From: Streptomyces mutabilis
Lineage (GTDB): Bacteria > Actinomycetota > Actinomycetes > Streptomycetales > Streptomycetaceae
DNA length: 64,000 nt
Reading direction: 5' to 3'
Assembly: GCF_014649815.1 (NCBI RefSeq)
Contig: NZ_BMTT01000005.1
Coordinates: 124,001 to 188,000, forward strand
Positions 49,819 through 57,919 of this stretch are shown here, piece after piece. The position numbers were made by a program, and so were the translations under genes. How positions within the stretch are numbered: the stretch's first letter is position 1; each line of letters starts with the position of its first letter. The notes under the pieces are model-generated. The model was not told the origin of the DNA. It did no database searches and saw nothing but the letters and a program-made list of their open reading frames with translations.

Positions 49819-50406
49819 TCACACCTTCCGCACGGGCCGGGCGGGGTTGCCGACGGCGACGACGCCTGCGGGGACGTCCTTCGTGACGACCGCACCGGCG
49901 CCGATGACGGAGTTGTCGCCGATGGTCACTCCGGGCAGGACGATGGCGCCGCCGCCGAGCCAGACGTTGTCGCCGATGGTGATGGGCAGGGCCGCCTCCA
50001 GCTTGTCGCGCCGCGGTCCGGGCTCCAGGGGGTGCGTGGGGGTGAGGAGCTGGACGTTCGGTCCGATCTGGCAGTCCTCGCCGATGGTGACGGCGGCGAC
50101 GTCCAGAGCCGTCAGGTTGTAGTTGACGAAGGTGCGCGCACCGATCGTGATGTTGCTGCCGTAGTCGACGTACAGCGGCGGCCGCACATGGGCCTCGGCA
50201 CCCAGGGAGCCGAGCAGTTCCGCCAGGATCGGCCGTGCGGCCTCGGCGTCCTCGGTGTACGCGGCCCGGTAGCGGGCGGCCAGCCGCACGGCCTGTTGCT
50301 GCCTGCGGGCGATCTCGGGGTCGTCGGCGATGTAGAGGTCGCCCGCCTGCATGCGTTCGAGGTTCGAGCGGGGGTCGTCCGCGAAGTGGTCCGTCGGCAT
50401 GCGCAC
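49819..50406 (-). CDS. Sugar O-acetyltransferase (maltose/galactoside acetyltransferase type)
   Basis: A 195-residue left-handed beta-helix acetyltransferase of the Maa/LacA group. The N-terminal helical part is SNLERMQAGDLYIADDPEIARRQQQAVRLAARYRAAY. The hexapeptide repeats then run YGSNITIGARTFVNYNLTALDVAAVTIGEDCQIGPNVQLLTPTHPL with the catalytic His. The last coil is VWLGGGAIVLPGVTIGDNSVIGAGAVVTKDVPAGVVAVGNPARPVRKV. An ATG two codons in (50400) is an alternative start. It is the first gene of the TetR-autoregulated pair; its product may detoxify excess sugars, exported by the neighbouring MFS pump. Confidence 0.92.
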   Translation of the reverse strand: MRMPTDHFADDPRSNLERMQAGDLYIADDPEIARRQQQAVRLAARYRAAYTEDAEAARPILAELLGSLGAEAHVRPPLYVDYGSNITIGARTFVNYNLTALDVAAVTIGEDCQIGPNVQLLTPTHPLEPGPRRDKLEAALPITIGDNVWLGGGAIVLPGVTIGDNSVIGAGAVVTKDVPAGVVAVGNPARPVRKV

Positions 50407-50421
50407 GATCGTACCCTTCGG

Positions 50422-50436
50422 GCGTACGAACGTACA
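50422..50436. promoter_or_regulatory. TetR operator copy 1 (GCGTACGAACGTACA)
   Basis: The 15-bp element contains the perfect palindrome GTACG-AA-CGTAC and lies 16 bases upstream of the acetyltransferase start. An identical copy is at 51719-51733. Confidence 0.65.
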
Positions 50437-50466
50437 CTCCTTGTGCTGTGTCGCTGTGTCGCGCGC

Positions 50467-51696
50467 TCAGTCCCGGCGGGGTCGCAGCACACCGGCGAGG
50501 AGCAGCACGATCACCCCGGCGAGCGGCACCACCAGCAGCCCCGCCCGAAGGCTCGTCGCGTCGGCGACCAGGCCCACGACCGGAGGGGAGAGCAGGAAGC
50601 CCAGCCGCATCAGCCACGAGACGATGGTCAGCCCCGACCCGGGCTTCAGGCCGGGCAACTCGTCCGCCTCGTGCATCGCCGCCGGAACCAGGGTCGCCAC
50701 GCCGAACCCGGCGGCGGCGAAACCGAGGATCGTCCCGGGGACCGTGGGCACCGCCAGGGCCAGGCCCATGCCCACGGCGGCGATGAGGGCGCCGGAGCGG
50801 GCCACCGCACGCTGGCCGAACCGGTCCACGAGCCGGTCACCCAGGAGCCGGCCCGCGAACTGGGCCCCGACCAGGGCGACATAGCCGGAAGCGGCCAGTG
50901 CCACCGACGCGTGCAGCGAAGCGGAGAGGTAGAGCGTCGCCCACGAGCTGCCCGCGTCCTCGACGAGCGTTCCTGCCGTGGCGATCAGCACGAGCGCGGC
51001 GAGTACGTAACTCGTACGCGCGCCCGGTACCGGCGCCGTGTGCCGGGCCGGCCGCCGGGCGTGGTCCTCGGCCGCGTCTTCCCCGCCCGCGTTCTCCTCG
51101 CCCGGTGGGTTGTCGCCGCCGGGCAGGCAGAAGCGCAGGGCGACACAGGCCGCGACCGCGAACAGCACGGCGGAGAACAGCAGGTGTGGGCCCCGGGAGA
51201 CGCCGAGCGCGATCGCACCCGCGGCCATGGACCCGCCCGTGACGGCGCCGATGGACCAGATGGCGTGGAACGAGTTGATGATGGAGCGTCCGTAACGGCG
51301 CTGCACCCGCAGACCGTGGACGTTCTGCCCCACGTCGGTGACCGCGTCCGCCGCTCCGGCCAGGAACAGCGCAGCCGCGAACAGCGCCACCGATCCGCCC
51401 AGGCCGGCGGAGAGGATCCCCGCGCCGGTCACCAGCGTGCCGCCGACCGCCACCCGCGCCGATCCGAACCGGCGGACGAGGACCCCGGCCGCGAGCCCGG
51501 CCGCTATGGCACCCGCCGGGAACGCCGCCACGGCCAGCCCGTAGGCGGCGTTGCCGATGCCGAGGTCCGCCTTGATCTGCGGGTATCTCGGCAGGAGGTT
51601 GGCGAACAGGGCACCGTTGGTGAAGAACAGCACGGCGACGGCCACGCGGGCCCGCCGCTCGGCCAGGGCGGGCCGGCGCAGGACGTCAACAGTCAT
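50467..51696 (-). CDS. MFS transporter (TetR-regulated)
   Basis: A 409-residue major facilitator with about twelve helices: VAVAVLFFTNGALFANLLPRYPQIKADLGIGNAAYGLAVAAFPAGAIAAGLAAGVLVRRFG opens it, with the RRFG loop equivalent to motif A. Motifs around AGAADAVTDVGQNVHGLRVQRRYGRSIINSFHAIWSIGAVTGG are typical of the family annotated as sugar or drug exporters. A long acidic loop (GGDNPPGEENAGGEDAAEDHARR) separates the halves. The ATG at 51696 is chosen, since the frame upstream is antisense to the next gene. The operator copy 23 bases upstream links it to the adjacent TetR. Confidence 0.9.
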   Translation of the reverse strand: MTVDVLRRPALAERRARVAVAVLFFTNGALFANLLPRYPQIKADLGIGNAAYGLAVAAFPAGAIAAGLAAGVLVRRFGSARVAVGGTLVTGAGILSAGLGGSVALFAAALFLAGAADAVTDVGQNVHGLRVQRRYGRSIINSFHAIWSIGAVTGGSMAAGAIALGVSRGPHLLFSAVLFAVAACVALRFCLPGGDNPPGEENAGGEDAAEDHARRPARHTAPVPGARTSYVLAALVLIATAGTLVEDAGSSWATLYLSASLHASVALAASGYVALVGAQFAGRLLGDRLVDRFGQRAVARSGALIAAVGMGLALAVPTVPGTILGFAAAGFGVATLVPAAMHEADELPGLKPGSGLTIVSWLMRLGFLLSPPVVGLVADATSLRAGLLVVPLAGVIVLLLAGVLRPRRD

Positions 51697-51718
51697 GCGC
51701 CGGAGCCTACAACCGGAA

Positions 51719-51733
51719 GCGTACGAACGTACA
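51719..51733. promoter_or_regulatory. TetR operator copy 2 (GCGTACGAACGTACA)
   Basis: Identical over 15 bp to 50422-50436 and in the same orientation, upstream of the MFS gene on the minus strand. A chance 15-bp match 1.3 kb away, each just before a start codon, is unlikely. Confidence 0.65.
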
Positions 51734-51864
51734 TCCAGTGACCGGCGCTGCCCGGCGCCCGTCAGCGTCCCTCCGGCGCACGGACTTGGCACCGCACCCG
51801 GCCGCATCATGAGACGGGCCCCGGGCCGGGAATGGCCGGAAGCGGAGCCTCGTTGACACCAGTC

Positions 51865-53109
51865 ATGCCCGCTTCTTCCGCACGGCCCGCGGCGTCCCGT
51901 ATGCCGCTCGCCGTCTACATCCTCGGCCTGTCCGTATTCGCGCTCGGCACCAGCGAGTTCATGCTCTCCGGTCTGTTGCCGCCCATCGCCGACGACATGG
52001 ACGTGTCCATCCCGCAAGCCGGGTTGCTGATATCCGCGTTCGCCATCGGCATGGTGGTCGGCGCGCCGCTGCTCGCGGTCGCGACGCTGCGGCTGCCGCG
52101 CAAGACCACGCTGGTCGCGCTGATCTCGGTGTTCGGTCTCGGCCAGGTGGCGGGAGCCCTGGCGACGTCGTACGAGGTGCTGTTCGTCTCGAGGGTCGTG
52201 AGCGCCCTGGCGTGTGCCGGCTTCTGGGCGGTGGGGGCCGCCGTCGCCATCGCGATGGTGCCGAAGACCGCGCGGGCCCGCGCGATGGCCGTGATGATCG
52301 GCGGCCTGTCGATCGCCAACGTCCTCGGCGTTCCGGCGGGCGCCTTCCTCGGTGAGCACCTCGGATGGCGGTCCGCGTTCTGGGCGGTGGGCGCGGCGTC
52401 CGCCGTCGCGCTCGTCGGTGTGGTGACCCTGATCCCGCGCATCCCGCTGCCGGAGCAGCGGGCCCAGCTGAAGGGCGAGTTGGCGATCTACCGCGACCGT
52501 CAGGTGTGGCTGTCCGTCGCCTTGACCGCGCTCGCGGCCGGCGGCGTGTTCTGCGCCTTCTCCTACCTCGCGCCGCTGCTCACCGACGTGGCCGACCTGG
52601 CCGACGGCTGGGTGCCGACCGTGCTGGCGCTGTTCGGCCTCGGCGCGCTGATCGGTACGACGATCGGCGGCCGGGTCGCTGACGCCCACCTGTTCGGCGT
52701 GCTGCTCTCCGGTATCGCCGCGTCCACCGTGTTCCTGGCAGCGCTTGCGCTGTTCGCATCGAGCCCCGCCGTCGTGATCGCCCTGTCGCTGCTGCTCGGA
52801 GTCTCCGCCTTCTACACGGCGCCGGCGCTCAACGCCCGGATGTTCAACGTCGCGGGCGCCGCGCCCACCCTGGCGGGCGCGACGACCACCGCGGCGTTCA
52901 ACCTGGGCAACACCGGCGGTCCCTGGCTCGGCGGCACGGTGATCGACGCGGGCCTCGGCTACGCCGCCACCGCCTGGGCGGGAGCCGCGATGACCCTGGC
53001 CGCGATGGTCTTCGTCGCCGTCTCGCTGCGCTTGCACAGCCGCTCGCGCATCGTGATGGGCACCATGGCCGCCGAGCCGGCGCCGGTGGAGTCGAGTCAA
53101 CGGGTCTGA
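51865..53109 (+). CDS. CmlR/Cmx-type MFS drug efflux transporter
   Basis: A 414-residue exporter of the Cmx/CmrA chloramphenicol-efflux branch of the MFS. The signature near the start, MPLAVYILGLSVFALGTSEFMLSGLLPPIADDMDVSIPQAGLLISAFAIGMVVGAPLLA, closely follows the Streptomyces CmlR pattern. Motif C-like VGAAVAIAMVPKTARARAMAVMIGGLSIANVLGVPAGAFLGEHLGWRSAFW is present. Twelve helices are expected. The ATG at 51865 precedes MPASSARPAASR; earlier in-frame starts exist without a better site. Its actual substrate range is not known. Confidence 0.88.
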   Translation: MPASSARPAASRMPLAVYILGLSVFALGTSEFMLSGLLPPIADDMDVSIPQAGLLISAFAIGMVVGAPLLAVATLRLPRKTTLVALISVFGLGQVAGALATSYEVLFVSRVVSALACAGFWAVGAAVAIAMVPKTARARAMAVMIGGLSIANVLGVPAGAFLGEHLGWRSAFWAVGAASAVALVGVVTLIPRIPLPEQRAQLKGELAIYRDRQVWLSVALTALAAGGVFCAFSYLAPLLTDVADLADGWVPTVLALFGLGALIGTTIGGRVADAHLFGVLLSGIAASTVFLAALALFASSPAVVIALSLLLGVSAFYTAPALNARMFNVAGAAPTLAGATTTAAFNLGNTGGPWLGGTVIDAGLGYAATAWAGAAMTLAAMVFVAVSLRLHSRSRIVMGTMAAEPAPVESSQRV

Positions 53110-53151
53110 GGGGCACCCGAGCGCGGAGGCGCCACATACGATCATCCACAA

Positions 53152-53227
53152 GGCGGGGTCGTAGCACAGAGGTAGTGCGCCGCGACGGCATCTCGGAGGA
53201 CGCCGGTTCGAATCCGGCCGCCCCGCC
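53152..53227 (+). tRNA. tRNA-like element, possibly a tRNA pseudogene (anticodon unclear, formally GGC)
   Basis: A cloverleaf can be drawn. GGCGGGG (53152-53158) pairs with CCCCGCC (53221-53227); a single bulged T and a further CG/CG pair follow. Then come T8 A9, a canonical D arm (GCAC-AGAGGTA-GTGC) and a T arm GCCGG-TTCGAAT-CCGGC. The anticodon stem CCGCG/CTCGG has one mismatch and the loop ACGGCAT lacks U33. TTTT follows and no CCA is encoded. The acceptor is thus longer than normal, with a bulge. A decayed tRNA, an unusual tRNA-like RNA or an integration-site remnant are all possible. Confidence 0.5.
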
Positions 53228-53301
53228 CCTTTTCCGGCTCGGCACCCGTCGGCCCCACCCCGATCTCATGCCTGCCGGCCACGCGACTCGCCTACGTGGT
53301 G

Positions 53302-54168
53302 TCAGACCTTGCCGATGCCCAGTGCGTTCACGGCTGGCAGCAGTCCCGTGCCCAGTACCTCCAGCCAGAGCGGACCGAGCAGGTCGGCGAGGCGTGCGGT
53401 GTTCTCGGCGCCGAGCGACTCCCAAGGGGCGGCGGCCAGTTCGTCGGTACGGTGCTCGACCTCGGCCCGCAGGGCGCGGCCCGCTTCGGTCGCGGTGCCG
53501 TCCGCCTCCAGCAGGCCCCGCGCGGCGAGTCGTTCGCGGGCGGCCGCCCAGTCGTCCTCGCTCCAGCCGCGGCTCGCGAACAGTTCGACCGGCGCCGCGC
53601 CGATCGCGGCGAAGGACACCAGCGCCTCCACGGGATCGAGACCCGCGGTCAGCAGAGCGGCCAGGTGACCGTCCCCGCGGTGCTCTCGCAGGACCGTGGC
53701 AGCCTGCCACAGCACGAGGTGCGGCTCCTCGGGCCAGGGCAGCTCGGCGTTGGCGGCGGCGAGTGGGCGGGCCCCGGTGGGCGCCGCCTCCGCCGCCCGA
53801 CGGGCGAGTGCGGCCGCCTCGGCGAGACCGGGACCGTTCGTCAGGGCTCCGGCGAACGCACGGTACGCCCGGTCCACGCCCCGCGTCCGGGCCGCGATCA
53901 CCGTGGCGGGCGCGGCGACGTCCCAGGCCACGGGGACGTGCTCCGCGACCATGCGCGGGCTGAAGCTGTAGAACGCGGAGGTCACTCGGTGGCATCCGGG
54001 GGCCCCGAGCGGCGCGGCGCGCAGGGCGAAGTAGCTCGGCCAGCGCTCCTCGGTCTCGTAGCCGAGTGATCCCAGCTCCTCGAAGACCTGCGGCGCGTAG
54101 TAGACGACGGCGTGCAGGGGCTCCAGCAGGTGCCACATCTGCCGCACGCGTCCGTTGTCGATGCCCAT
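53302..54168 (-). CDS. SCO6745-family protein
   Basis: A 288-residue all-helical actinobacterial protein of the SCO6745 family, function unknown. Visible family blocks are RVRQMWHLLEPLHAVVYYAPQVFEELGSLGY, YFALRAAPLGAPGCHRVTSAFYSFSPRMVAEHVPVAWD, and EDDWAAARERLAARGLLEADGTATEAGRALRAEVEHRTDELAAAPWESLG, whose second half resembles a winged helix. The ATG at 54168 follows GGGAGAGGGACACC. It is divergent from a TetR gene, and the roughly 96-base gap contains a repeated CTAGATTGCG, so that TetR probably represses it. Confidence 0.85.
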   Translation of the reverse strand: MGIDNGRVRQMWHLLEPLHAVVYYAPQVFEELGSLGYETEERWPSYFALRAAPLGAPGCHRVTSAFYSFSPRMVAEHVPVAWDVAAPATVIAARTRGVDRAYRAFAGALTNGPGLAEAAALARRAAEAAPTGARPLAAANAELPWPEEPHLVLWQAATVLREHRGDGHLAALLTAGLDPVEALVSFAAIGAAPVELFASRGWSEDDWAAARERLAARGLLEADGTATEAGRALRAEVEHRTDELAAAPWESLGAENTARLADLLGPLWLEVLGTGLLPAVNALGIGKV

Positions 54169-54206
54169 GGTGTCCCTCTCCCCGTGACCACACATCTTGA
54201 CGCTGA

Positions 54207-54251
54207 CTAGATTGCGTCCGGCGCTAGTATCTTGTCAATGCCTAGATTGCG
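54207..54251. promoter_or_regulatory. Direct repeat CTAGATTGCG in a divergent SCO6745/TetR promoter
   Basis: CTAGATTGCG occurs at 54207-54216 and again at 54242-54251, flanking a TGTCAA (TTGACA on the minus strand) that could be the -35 for the SCO6745-family gene. The second copy is 14 bases before the tetR ATG. It is a candidate operator pair for the TetR protein. Confidence 0.5.
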
Positions 54252-54264
54252 CTAACCTGCATCC

Positions 54265-54822
54265 ATGACCGCCGAACGCGCCTACCACCACGGAGACCTG
54301 CGGCGGGCCGTGCTCACCGCGGCCCTCGACGTGATCGCCGCCGAAGGGCCGGCCGCCCTGTCCCTGCGTGACCTCGCCCGCCGCGCGGGCGTCTCCCACG
54401 CCGCGCCCGCACACCACTTCGGGGACCGCGCCGGCCTGCTCACCGCGGTCGCCGCCGAGGGACACGCCCTCCTGTCCGACGCGCTCGGCGAGTCGGAGGA
54501 CCTGCGTGACCTCGGTGTCCGGTACGTGCGCTTCGCGAGGGAGCACCCGGCACACTTCCAGGTCATGTTCCGGCCCGAACTGCTGCGTATGGACGACTCC
54601 GGACTCCTCGCGGCGCGCGAGCGGACCGGGGACCTGCTGCGCAGGGCCGTGGCGGACCACGGCGACGATCCGGCTCTCGGCTTCATGGCGGCCTGGTCGA
54701 TGGCCCACGGCTTCGCGACGCTCCTGCTCTCCCACAACCTGGACGGCCTGCTGGAAGGCCGGGAGCCCGAAGAAGTCTTCCGGGCGCTGGCGCAGGAGAT
54801 GCCCCGGCTCGCCGGCGACTGA
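54265..54822 (+). CDS. TetR-family regulator
   Basis: A 185-residue TetR protein. The DNA-binding part is AYHHGDLRRAVLTAALDVIAAEGPAALSLRDLARRAGVSHAAPAHHFGDRAGLLTAVAAEG, and the ligand domain is of the TetR_C_13/WHG type: LGVRYVRFAREHPAHFQVMFRPELL, MAAWSMAHGFATLLL. Being divergent from the SCO6745-family gene with repeats between, it is expected to control that gene and itself. The ligand is unknown. Confidence 0.9.
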   Translation: MTAERAYHHGDLRRAVLTAALDVIAAEGPAALSLRDLARRAGVSHAAPAHHFGDRAGLLTAVAAEGHALLSDALGESEDLRDLGVRYVRFAREHPAHFQVMFRPELLRMDDSGLLAARERTGDLLRRAVADHGDDPALGFMAAWSMAHGFATLLLSHNLDGLLEGREPEEVFRALAQEMPRLAGD

Positions 54823-55042
54823 GCCGAGGGCTGACCCGGCGTACGCGGAACCGGCACCGACGGCCGCCCGCTGGTCGGCGCTGAGCCGTCGGAAGGCTGT
54901 CCCGCCGTTGAGGCGGGAGCGCTCCGCGCGGCGTCGGTGAAACGCCGGGCCAGGCGGGCGAACGCCTCCCTGAGCGCGGGCGGACCGACGACCTCGACGT
55001 CGGTTTCGAAAGCGCCGAAGGCCGCGGCGAGGGGGGCCAGGA

Positions 55043-55909
55043 TCAGGAGCCGAGGGTGAGCCGGCAGCGGTCTGGGCCGAGTTCCTCGACGGTCCCCGCG
55101 GGGACGTGGGGCGCCACGGCGGCGGGCCGGTGGAGCACGACCTCGCCGCGGCAGAGCCACTCGGCTGAGTGGTCGGAGCCGCGGAACCTGCCGGTCACGA
55201 AGGCGGCGACGTCGTTGCCGGGCAGGTCCCTGGGGGTGAACCGGGGTCCGGTGGGGACGCGCGGGGTGATGCGGTCGGCGCGGAATACCCGCCAATCGTC
55301 GCGGTCGAGGTCCCAGGCGACGAGGTACCAGCGCCCGCCGTGGGTGACGAGATGGTGGGACTGCACCCGGCGAGGTGGCCGCACGCGGTCGTCGCCGGTG
55401 CCGGCCGGATACGCCGGGGTGTAATCGAAGCGCAGTTCCTCGTGAGCCTGGACGGCGGCGCCGAGCGCCATGGGGGTGCCACCGTCCGCCCGGTCCCGCG
55501 ACGGCGACGGGGACCGCCTGACCGCGGTGACCTCGAGGGCGTCGATACGGTGGCGGAGCCGGGCGGGCATCACCTGCCGGAGGGTGGCCGGCGCTCGCGC
55601 CGCGCCGTCCTCTACATCGGTGCCCGAGGTGGCGACGGTGCGGAGTGCGACGGTCAGCGCGACCGCCTGTTCGTCGTCGAAGAGCAGAGGCGGCAGCCGG
55701 GTGCCGGCGCCGAGCCGGTAACCACCCTTGGGGCCCTTGTCGGTCACGACCGGGTAGCCGAGCTCGCGGAGCCGGTCGACGTCCCGGCGCAGGGTGCGCG
55801 CGCTGATGCCCAGCCGCTCGGCCAGCAGCGCTCCCGGCCAGTCCCGGCGCGCCTGGAGCAGCGAAAGCAGGGACAGCAGTCGTGCTGAGGTCTTCCGCAT
55901 GACTTCCAT
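55043..55909 (-). pseudogene. WYL-domain (YafY-type) regulator truncated by a one-base frameshift
   Basis: The frame encodes an HTH_11/DeoR-like N-terminus (RKTSARLLSLLSLLQARRDWPGALLAERLGISARTLRRDVDRLRELGYPVV), then a WYL domain (EELRFDYTPAYPAGT ... SHHLVTHGGRWYLVAWDLDRDDWRVFRADRI). It stops early after DRCRLTLGS at a TGA (55043-55045). One frame over, the missing end continues as ILAPLAAAFGAFETDVEVVG and PPALREAFARLARRFTDAA. Adding one G (TGATC to TGGATC) restores GSWILAPL, the expected junction. The truncated product lacks the C-terminal extension and may or may not work. An ATG three codons later (55900) is possible as start. Confidence 0.75.
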
Positions 55910-55920
55910 GTTGCCGTCAG

Positions 55921-55943
55921 TAGCGGTCACGACCTGACCGCTA
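55921..55943. promoter_or_regulatory. Perfect 9-bp inverted repeat between WYL regulator and VOC gene
   Basis: TAGCGGTCA and TGACCGCTA flank cgacc, 12 bases upstream of the regulator start and 93 bases before the VOC gene. It is the likely operator of the WYL protein, in the usual divergent regulator/target layout. Confidence 0.6.
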
Positions 55944-56035
55944 CCCCTGCCAACGTGGGGAACCGCGGAGCCGAGCGGCCCCGCGACGGACCCGCCGTGG
56001 GCGGTCCGGTCATGTCCCGAGGCAAGGAGCCCTTT

Positions 56036-56451
56036 GTGTCCGTGAATGCTGTGACCCACCTGAACTTCCGCGGCGACGCCCGCGCGGCGCTCACCTTCTA
56101 CCGATCGTCTTCGGCGGGGACGTGAACGTGGTGACGTACAAGGACGCCGGAAACGTCCAGGACCCGTCCGAGGCCGATCAGGTGATGTGGGGTCAGGTGT
56201 CCGCCGACAGCGGTCTGCGCCTCATGGCCTACGACGTGCCCTCGAACCTCCCCTGGGACCGGGGCGAGAACGCCTTCTTCGTCTCGGTCCGCGGAGACAG
56301 CGCCGCGGAGATCACCGAGTACTGGGGGAAGCTGGCCGAAGGGGCGACCGTCCGTCAGCACCTCGGTCCCGCCCAGTGGGCGCCGCTGTACGGCATGCTG
56401 CGCGATCGGTACGGCGTCACCTGGGTCCTGGACGTCGTGAGCGAGTACAAC
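56036..56451 (+). pseudogene. Frameshifted VOC/PhnB-like gene
   Basis: From GTG 56036 the protein reads VNAVTHLNFRGDARAALTFYR and then hits a stop at 56123-56125 in that frame. The family continues in another frame from about 56104: IVFGGDVNVVTYKDAGNVQD, ADQVMWGQVSADSGLRLMAYDVPS and WAPLYGMLRDRYGVTWVLDVV. One lost base after TACCG explains the break. The second frame also has no stop at the expected end and runs on into the winged-helix gene. VOC proteins of this type (glyoxalase fold, often labelled 3-demethylubiquinone methyltransferase) are common targets of adjacent WYL regulators. Confidence 0.75.
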
Positions 56452-56550
56452 GGCTGTTCCGCCGAAGCCCGGGTGGCGGGCCACCCGCCACCCGGGCCAC
56501 ACCCCCCCGACCGGCCACAGGCCCCCGACGCAGGAAGACAGGACTCACCA

Positions 56551-57666
56551 GTGAGCGGCCACACCCCCGTTCTCGACACACGGGCGCTCAACCGCGCCAC
56601 GCTGGCCCGGCAACTGCTGCTCGACCGGGCCGACCTCCCGGTCGCAGACGCCGTCGCGCACCTCGGCGGCATGCAGGCGCAGGAGCCGCAGGAACCGTTC
56701 GTCGGGCTCTGGTCGCGACTGCGCGCCTTCGAACCGACGGCACTGTCCGACCAGCTGACGGGCCGGCACCTGGTGCGGACCCACCTCATGCGCCGGACCG
56801 TCCACCTCGTCACCGCCGCCGACGTCCTCGCCTGGCGGGCCCGGCACGACACCATGCTGCGCCAGAAGGTCCTCGGCACCTACCGGAGTGAGCTGCGAGA
56901 TGTGGACCTCGACCAACTCGCCGCGGCTGGGCGGGAGGTCATGGCCGACGGCGAGCCCCGCTCGATGGGCGAGCTGGCCCGCGCGGTCGCCGGACGGTTG
57001 CCGGGCCCGGGACCGCGCCCACTGGGGGAGATGCTGGTCGCAGCCCTGATCCCGATGGCGCAACTGCCGCCGCGCGGACTGTGGCGCACCAAGGCGGGCG
57101 TACGCTACCTGCCGCTCTCCCGCTGGCTGGGCCGGGAGATCGATCCGCCGTCGCCGCACGCCTCCGATCCGGTCGGCCAAGCGCTGGTCCGGCGCTACCT
57201 CGCGGCGTTCGGCCCCGCCGCCTCGGCGGACCTGCGCGCCTGGTGCGGCCTCGCCGGACTGCCCGCCGCGGTCGCCGCGGTCCGCGAGGAACTGGTCGCC
57301 TTCCGCGACGAGCGGGGCCGGGAACTGCTGGACCTGCCCGACGCGCCGCGGCCCGATCCCGGCACCCCGGCACCCGTACGGTTCTTGCCCGCTTTCGACA
57401 ACGCGGTCCTCGGCTACCACGACCGCGGCCGGATCATCGACGACGCCCACCGTGGTCTGTCGGTCACCGGCGCCCGGGTGGTCCTCGTCGACGGACGGGC
57501 AGCAGCGACCTGGAGCGTCGAGGCGGGCACGGTGACCGTCACGCCGCTGCGCCGCCTCTCACGGGCCGACCGTAGGGCCGTCACCGAGGAGGGCCGGGCA
57601 CTGGCGTCCTTCCTCTCGGACCAGGACAGCGACCGGGTACGAGTCGCCGCGTCCCCCGAAGGCTGA
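56551..57666 (+). CDS. Winged-helix DNA-binding domain protein (HTH_42/DUF1006-type)
   Basis: A 371-residue protein of the family once called DUF1006, with AlkZ-like winged helices, related to DNA glycosylases that unhook crosslinks. It shows LNRATLARQLLLDRADLPVADAVAHLGGMQAQEPQEPFVGLWSRL, the HLVRTHLMRRTVHLVTAADVLAW block and FDNAVLGYHDRGRIID near the C-terminus. In AlkZ/YcaQ-type enzymes the catalytic motif is QxQ; here GMQAQEP (AQ motif) supplies the equivalent. The GTG at 56551 follows AGGAAGACAGGA. The same frame is open upstream through the VOC remnant, so read-through fusion is possible but not needed. Confidence 0.78.
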   Translation: MSGHTPVLDTRALNRATLARQLLLDRADLPVADAVAHLGGMQAQEPQEPFVGLWSRLRAFEPTALSDQLTGRHLVRTHLMRRTVHLVTAADVLAWRARHDTMLRQKVLGTYRSELRDVDLDQLAAAGREVMADGEPRSMGELARAVAGRLPGPGPRPLGEMLVAALIPMAQLPPRGLWRTKAGVRYLPLSRWLGREIDPPSPHASDPVGQALVRRYLAAFGPAASADLRAWCGLAGLPAAVAAVREELVAFRDERGRELLDLPDAPRPDPGTPAPVRFLPAFDNAVLGYHDRGRIIDDAHRGLSVTGARVVLVDGRAAATWSVEAGTVTVTPLRRLSRADRRAVTEEGRALASFLSDQDSDRVRVAASPEG

Positions 57667-57919
57667 CGAGCCGTCATGACCGGCTGACGCGCACTGGTTC
57701 CGCGATGGAACAAATGCGGCGTACACCCATCCTCGCGATCTACGCCCCGAGGAGAGGGGAGCGGGTAAGCACTACACCCTGTGCAGTACGCCGGTCCAGC
57801 CCCAGGGGCGGATCAAATGAAACAGAAGCCGGGCGAGCATGGGTGAGTATCCCGGAGAGAACGCCTGCGTTCCCATCTGCCGGGTCTCGTCCTGCCCGTA
57901 TCCGACGGATTGGTCCCAG

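Noticed and set aside
50467-53151. Very long minus-strand open frame spanning two MFS genes
   Set aside because: Only the part 50467-51696 encodes an MFS protein. The rest is antisense to the CmlR-like gene and crosses the TetR operator.
57667-57919. Possible riboswitch upstream of the MMPL gene
   Set aside because: I looked for c-di-AMP (ydaO) and cobalamin motifs because this 250-base leader is GC-structured, but found neither core. Only short imperfect stems are present.
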